Made by a program: the position numbers and the translations under genes | Notes under the pieces: model-generated | The model's input: the letters and a program-made list of their open reading frames with translations, nothing else | Told to the model about the DNA's origin: nothing | The model's database searches: none | Assembly (NCBI RefSeq): GCF_022458985.1 | Contig: NC_061783.1 | Span: forward strand, 1-64,000 | Source of the DNA: Mugil cephalus | Lineage: Eukaryota > Chordata > Actinopteri > Mugiliformes > Mugilidae | Length of the DNA: 64,000 nucleotides | Reading direction: 5' to 3' | Shown: in pieces, positions 57,121-64,000 of the stretch | How positions within the stretch are numbered: the stretch's first letter is position 1 | How the letters are laid out: every line of letters starts with the position of its first letter

Positions 57121-60100
57121 TAGAGGCATCGCGTTGCATTGCCTCCATACTGAACGCCGAGCAATAACAATACAGAGGCATCGCGTTGCATTGCCTCTAT
57201 AATAAACACGAACAATAACAATATAGAATTAACGCGTTGCATTGCCTCTATAATAAACACGAGCGATAACAATATAGAAGCAACGCGTTGCATTCCCTCT
57301 ATAATAAGTACGCAGAATAGTATGTAGAAGCAACGCGTTGCATTTCCTCTATAATAAACGGTGAGCAACAACAATATAGCAGCAGCACGTTGCATTGCCT
57401 CTATAATAAGTACGCACAATAACAATATAGAGACATCGTGTTGCATTGCCTCAAAAATAAACGCGCATTCAAACAACATAGAAGCAAAGCGTTGCATTGC
57501 CTCTATAAAAAAGACGAGCAACAACAATATAGAAGCATCGCGTTGCATTGCCTCTATAATAAACGCGAGCAATAACAATATAGAGGCATCGCGTTGCATT
57601 GCCTCTATAATAAACGCAAACAATAACAACATAAAAACAACGCTTTGCATTGCCTCTATAATAACTATGCACAATAACAATACAGAGGCCTTGCGTTGCA
57701 TTGCCTCCGTGATAAACATGAGCAATAACAATATAGAAGCAACGTGTTGCATTGCCTCTATAATAAACACGAGCAATAACAATACAGAAGCAACGCGTTG
57801 CATTGCCTCTATAATAAGTACGCACAATAGTAATATAGAAGCAACGCGTTGCATTGCCTGTATACTAAACGCGCATGAAAACAATATAGAAGCAACGCGT
57901 TGCATTGCCCCTATATTAAACGTCAACAATAACAACATAGAAGCAACGCGTTGCATTGCCTCTATAATAAGTATGCACAATAACAATATAGAGGCTTTGC
58001 GTTGCATTGCCTCTATGATAAACACGAGCAATAACAATATAGAAGCAACGCGTTGCATTGCCTCTATAATAAACGCACAGGAAAACAATATAGAGGCATC
58101 GCGTTGCATTGCCTCTATAATAAGTACGCACAATAGTAATATAGAAGCAAGCGTTGCATTGCCTCCATAACAAATACGAGCAATGACACCATAGAAGCAA
58201 CGCGTTGCATTGCCTCTATAATAAGTACGCACAATAACAATATACAGGCATCGCATTGCATTGCCTCTATAATAAACGCCGAGCAAAAACTATACAGAGG
58301 CATCGCGTTGCATTGCCTCTATAATAAACACGAGCAATAACATTATAGAATTAACGCGTTGCATTGCCTCTATAATAAACACGAGCGATAACAATATAGA
58401 AGCAACACGTTGCATTGCCTCTATAATAAGTACGCAGAATAGTAATGTAGAAGCATCACGTTGCATTGCCTCTATAATAAACACGAACAATAACAATATA
58501 GAATTAACGCGTTGCATTGCCTCTATAATAAGTACGCAGAATAGTAATGTAGAAGCAACGCGTTGCATTGCCTCTTTTATAAACACGAGCAATAACAACA
58601 TCGCAGCAACGCGTTGCATTGCCTCTATGATAAACACGAGCAATAACAATATAGAAGCAACGCGTTGCATTGCCTCTATAATAAACGCACAGGAAAACAA
58701 TATAGAGGCATCGCGTTGCATTGCCTCTATAATAAGTACGCACAATAGTAATATAGAAGCAAGCGTTGCATTGCCTCCATAACAAATACGAGCAATGACA
58801 CCATAGAAGCAACGCGTTGCATTGCCTCTATAATAAGTACGCACAATAACAATATACAGGCATCGCATTGCATTGCCTCTATAATAAACGCCGAGCAAAA
58901 ACTATATAGAGGCATCGCGTTGCATTGCCTCTATACTGAACGCCGAGCAATAACAATACAGAGGCATCGCGTTGCATTGCCTCTATAATAAACACGAGCA
59001 ATAACATTATAGAATTAACGCGTTGCATTGCCTCTATAATAAACACGCAGAATAGTAATGTAGAAGCATCACGTTGCATTGCCTCTATAATAAACACGAA
59101 CAATAACAATATAGAATTAACGCGTTGCATTGCCTCTATAATAAGTACGCAGAATAGTAATGTAGAAGCAACGCGTTGCATTGCCTCTTTTATAAACACG
59201 AGCAATAACAACATCGCAGCAACGCGTTGCATTGCCTCTATAATAAGTGCGCATAATAAAAATATAGAGGCATCGTGTTGCATTGCCTCAATAATAAATG
59301 CGCATCAAAACAATATAGAACCAAAGTGTTGCATTGCCTCTATAAAAAAGACGAGCAACAACAATATAGAAGCAACGCGTTGCATTGCCTCCATAATAAA
59401 CGCGAGCAATAACAATATAGAGGCATCGCGTTGCATTGCCTCTGTAATAAACGCGAACAATAACAAGATAAAAGCAATGCGTTGCGTTGCCTCTATAATA
59501 ACTATGCACAATAACAATACAGAGGCCTTGCGTTGCATTGCCTCCATGATAAACACGAGCAATAACAATATAGAAGCAACGCGTTGCATTGCCTCTATAA
59601 TAAGTACGCACAATAGTAATATAGAAGCAACGCGTTGCATTGCCTGTATAATAAACGCGCATGAAAACAATATAGAAGCAACGCGTTGCATTGCCCCTAT
59701 AATAAACGCGAACAATAACAACATAGAAGCAACGCGTTGCATTGCCTCTATAATAAGTATGCACGATAACAATATAGAGGCCTTGCGTTGCATTGCCTCT
59801 ATGATTAACACGAGCAATAACAATATAGAAGCAACGCGTTGCATTGCCTCTATAATAAACACGAGCAATAACAAAATAGAAGCACCGCGTTTTATTGCCT
59901 CTATAATCAGTACGCAAAAAAAGTAATATAGAAGCAACGCGTTGTATTGCCTCTATAATAAGTACGCACAATAGCAATATAGAGGCATCGCGTGGCATTG
60001 CCTATATAATAAAAGCCGACAAATACCAATCTATTGGCATCACGTTGCATAGCCTCTATAATAAACGCCGAGCAATAACAATATAGAGGCATCGCGTTGT

Positions 60101-63100
60101 ATTATCTCTATAATAAACACGCATGAAAACAATATAGAAGCAACGCGTTGCATTGCCTCTATACTTAACACGAGCAACAACAATATAGAAGCAACACGTT
60201 GCATTGCCTCTATAATAAACGCAGACAAATAACAATATAGAGGCATTGCGTTGCATTGCCTCTATAATAAACCCGCAGGAAAACAATATAGAGACATCGT
60301 GTTGCATTGTCTCTATAATAAACGCACATGAAAACAATATAGAAGGAAAGCGTTGCATTGCCTCTATACTAAAAACGAGCAACAACAATATAGAAGCAAC
60401 ACGTAGCATTGCCTCTATTATAAACGCCGAGCAATAACAATATAGAGGCATCGCGTTGCATTGCCTCTATAATAAACGCCGAGCAATAACAATATAGAGG
60501 CATCGCGTTGCATTGCCTCTATAATAAACGCCGACAAATAACAATATAGAGGCATCGCGTTGCATTGCCTCCATTATAAACGCGCAGGAAAACAATATAG
60601 AGGCATCGCGTTGCATTGCCACTATCATAATCGCGCACAAAAACAATATAGAAGCAAAGCGTTGCATTGCCTCTATAATAAATGCTGAGCAATAATAATA
60701 TAGAGGCATCGCGTTGCATTGCCTCTATAATAAAGGCTGAGCAATAACAACATAGGGGGATCTTGTTGCATTGCCTCTATAATAAACGCGCAGGAAAACA
60801 ATATAGAGGCATCGCGTTGCATTGCCTCTATAATAAACGCGAGCAATAACAATATAGAGGCATTGCGTTGCATTACCTCTATGATAAACACGAGCAATAA
60901 CAATAAAGAAGCAACGTGTTGCATTTCCTCTATAATAAACGGCGAGCAACAACAATATAGAACCAACGCGTTGCATTGTCTCTATGATAAACGCCGAGCA
61001 ATAACAAAATAGAGGTATCGCGTTGTATTGCCTCTATAATAAACGCAAACAATTATAACATAGAAGCAACGCGTTGCATTGCCTCTAAAATAAGTATCCA
61101 CAATAACAATACAGAGGCCTCGCATTGCACTGCCTCTATGATAAACGCCGAGCAATAACAATATAGAGGCATCGCGTTGTATTGCCTCTATAATAAACGC
61201 TGAGCAATAACAATATAGAAGCAACAGGTTGCATTGCCTCTATAATAAACGCGCAGGAAAACAATATAGAGGCATCGCGTTGCATTGCCTCTAAAATAAA
61301 CGCGCATCAAAACAATATAGAAGCAAAGCGTTGCATTGCCTCTATAATAAACACGAGCAATAACAATATAGAAGCAACGCGTTGCATTGCCTCCATAATA
61401 AACGCGAGCAATAATATTATAGAGTTATCGCGTTGCATTGCCTCTATGATTAACACGAGCAATAACAATATAGAAGCAACGCGTTGCATTTCCTCTATAA
61501 TAAACGGTGAGCAACAACAATATAGAACCAACGCGTCGCATTGCCTCTATGATAAACGCCGAGCAATAACAATATAGAGGCATCGCGTTGTATTGCCTCT
61601 ATAATAAACGCCGAGCAATAACAATATAGAAGCAACACGTTGCATTTCCTCTATAATAAACGCCGAGCAACAACAATATAGAACCAACGCGTTGCATTGC
61701 CTCTATGATAAACGACGAGCAATAACAATATAGAAGCATCGCGTTGCATTTCCTCTATAATAAACACGAGCAATAACAATATAGAAGCAAAGCGTTGCAT
61801 TTCCTCTATAATAAACGCCGAGCAATAACAATATAGAGGCATCGTGTTGCATTGCCTCTATAATAAACGCGCATGAAAACAATATAGAAGCAACGCGTTG
61901 CATTGCCTCTATAATAAACGCCGAGCAATAACAATATAGAGGCATCGCGTTGCATTGCCTCTATAATAAACGCCTAGGAATAACAATATAGAGGCATCGC
62001 GTTGCATTGCCTCTATAATAAACACGAGCAATAACAATATAGAAGCAACGCTTTGCATTTCCTCCAAAATAAACGCTGAGTAACAACAATAAAGAACCAC
62101 CGCGTTGCTTTGCCTCTATGATAAACGCCGAGCAATAACAATATAGAGGCATCGCGTTGTATTGCCTCTATAATAAACGCCGAGCAATACCAATATAGAA
62201 GCAACGCTTTGCATTTCCTCTAAAATAAACGCTGAGCAACAACAATAAAGAACCAACGCGTTGCATTGCCTCTATGATAAACGCCGAGCAATAACAATAT
62301 AGAGGCATCGCGTTGTATTGCCTCTATAATAAACGCCGAGCAATACCAATATAGAAGCAACACGTTGCATTTCCTCTATGATAAACGCTGAGCAACAACA
62401 ACATAGAACCAACGCGTTGCATTGCCTCTATGATAAACGCCGAGAAATAACAATATAGAGGCATCGCGTTGCATTGCCTCTATAATAAACGCGCATGAAA
62501 ACAATATAGAAGCAACGCGTTGCATTGCCTCTATAATAAACACGAGCAACAATATAGAAGCAACGCGTTGCATTGCCTCCATAATAAACGCGAGCAATAA
62601 TATTATAGAGTTATCACGTTGCATTGCCTCTATAATAAACGCTGAGCAATAACAATATAGAAGCAACGCGTTGCATTTCCTCTATAATAAACGGTGAGCA
62701 ACAACAATATAGAACCAACGCGTCGCATTGCCTCTATGATAAACGCCGAGCAATAACAATATAGAGGCATCGCGTTGTATTGCCTCTATAATAAACGCCG
62801 AGCAATAACAATATAGAAGCAACACGTTGCATTTCCTCTATAATAAACGTCGAGCAACAACAATATAGAACCAACGCGTTGCATTGCCTCTATGATAAAC
62901 GCCGAGCAATAACAATATAGAAGCATCGCGTTGCATTTCCTCTATAATAAACACGACCAATAACAATATAGAAGCAAAGCGTTGCATTTCCTCTATAATA
63001 AACGCCGAGCAATAACAATATAGAGGCATCGTGTTGCATTGCTTCTATAATAAACGCGCATGAAAACAATATAGAAGCAACGCGTTGCATTGCCCCTATA

Positions 63101-64000
63101 ATAAACACGAGCAACAACAATATAGAACCAACGCGTTGCATTGCCTCTATAATAAACGCCGAGCAATAACAATATAGAGGCATCGCGTTGCATTGCCTAT
63201 ATAATAAACGCCTAGGAATAACAATATAGAGGCATCGCGTTGCATTGCCTCTATAATAAACACGAGCAATAACAATATAGAAGCAACGCTTTGCATTTCC
63301 TCTAAAATAAACGCTGAGCAACAACAATAAAGAACCAACGCGTTGCATTGCCTCTATGATAAACGCCGAGCAATAACAATATAGAGGCATCGCGTTGTAT
63401 TGCCTCTATAATAAACGCCGAGCAATACCAATATAGAAGCAACACGTTGCATTTCTTCTATAATAAACGCTGAGCAACAACAATATAGAACCAACGCGTT
63501 GCATTGCCTCTATGATAAACGCCGAGAAATAACAATATAGAGGTATCGCGTTGCATTGCCTCTATAATAAACACGCATGAAAACAATATAGAAGCAACGC
63601 GTTGCATTGTCTCTATAATAAACACGAGCAACAACAATATAGAACCAACGCGTTGCATTGCCTCTATAATAAACGCCGAGCAATAACAATATAGAGCATC
63701 GCGTTGCATTGCCTCTATAATAAACGCCGAGCAATAACAATATAGAAGCAACACGTTGCATTTCCTCTATAATAAACGCTGAGCAACAACAATATAGAAC
63801 CAACGCGTTGCATTGCCTCTATGATAAACGCCGAGCAATAACAATATAGAAGCAACACGTTGCATTTCCTCTATAATAAACGCCGAGCAATAACAATATA
63901 GAGGCATCGCGTTTTATTGCCTCTATAATTAACGCACATTAAAACAATATAGAGGCCACGCTTTGCATTGCCTTTATAATAAACTCACACACAATGACAA
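57121..64000. repeat. 52-bp satellite array, part 2 (continues past the window)
   Basis: About 130 further units of the same 52-bp satellite. Higher-order structure is visible. A block with the rare phrase CCATAACAAATACGAGCAATGA recurs at about 56033-56345, 57965-58275 and 58610-58895. A block containing TTATAGAATTAACGCGTTGC recurs at 58340-58600 and 59000-59220. From about 61500 a three-unit (156-bp) cycle repeats: a unit with GAACCAACGCG, a unit ending GTTGTATTGCC and a unit with ACACGTTGCATTTCCTC. The longest ORF (58286-57102 minus, 394 codons) is a repeat reading, not a gene. Confidence 0.97.

Noticed and set aside
57102..58286. 394-codon minus-strand ORF with repeated RGNAT and IIEAMQR peptides
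   Set aside because: It is a reading through the 52-bp satellite. Similar repeat ORFs exist in the other frames and on the plus strand, as expected from a period that is not a multiple of three with few stop triplets. No start context, domain or conservation supports a protein.
54034..64000. Repeat-spacer pattern resembling a CRISPR array
   Set aside because: This is eukaryotic DNA, the linkers fall into a few recurring types instead of unique spacers, and no cas gene is present. It is a tandem satellite.

Overview
The window is teleost fish nuclear DNA. It has one intron-bearing sialyltransferase gene of the ST3Gal1 type, and it is saturated with repeats typical of fish genomes: Tc1/mariner fragments, CR1/L2- and L1-type LINE relics, Penelope-like elements, a Tigger-like element, TTAGGG tracts and a 52-bp satellite. 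Only one host gene is well supported, plus one intact transposon ORF. Almost every other ORF is a shadow, a decayed transposon or a reading through tandem repeats.

Layout. 1-1412 is nearly identical to 20142-21412, which runs straight into a 500-N assembly gap (21413-21912); this looks like either a real duplication or an unmerged contig end. 4336-5335 (minus) is a broken gene of the multicopy fish integrase-core family. 6.7-10.2 kb holds Tc1 pieces, a Penelope GIY-YIG relic, an L1 ORF1 relic and a CR1/L2 reverse-transcriptase relic that precedes an (ATTG)n run. 12925-18435 (minus) carries five exons of an st3gal1-like gene with sialylmotifs L, S, III and VS; its 5' exon (membrane anchor and stem) was not found. 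21.9-24.3 kb holds a Penelope-like reverse-transcriptase relic (minus), a hammerhead-ribozyme-like fold upstream of it on the same strand, and two interstitial telomeric tracts.

24.5-51.8 kb is a nested inverted-duplication complex. Two arms of about 9.5 kb (31668-41161 and 42150-51801) are inverted copies around a spacer of about 1 kb. A further inverted pair (26544-28858 against 31503-33312) and a third copy of the innermost module (24521-26260) lie to its left. The arms carry paired, equally decayed relics of Penelope RT, GIY-YIG endonuclease, a LINE endonuclease and a retrovirus-like RT.

51.8-54.0 kb holds a tandemly duplicated segment of about 0.6-0.7 kb, a 46-bp minisatellite and two strong hairpins. 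From about 54034 to the window end runs a 52-bp satellite (about 175 units) whose units contain a perfect 10-bp inverted repeat and which shows higher-order organisation. One 761-bp Tigger/pogo-like element with an intact 152-codon CENP-B-type DNA-binding ORF sits inside the satellite with a clean TA target duplication.

No operon-like or cooperating gene set is present. The interest lies in the repeat architecture, the ribozyme-bearing Penelope element beside telomeric DNA, and the satellite with its embedded Tigger.
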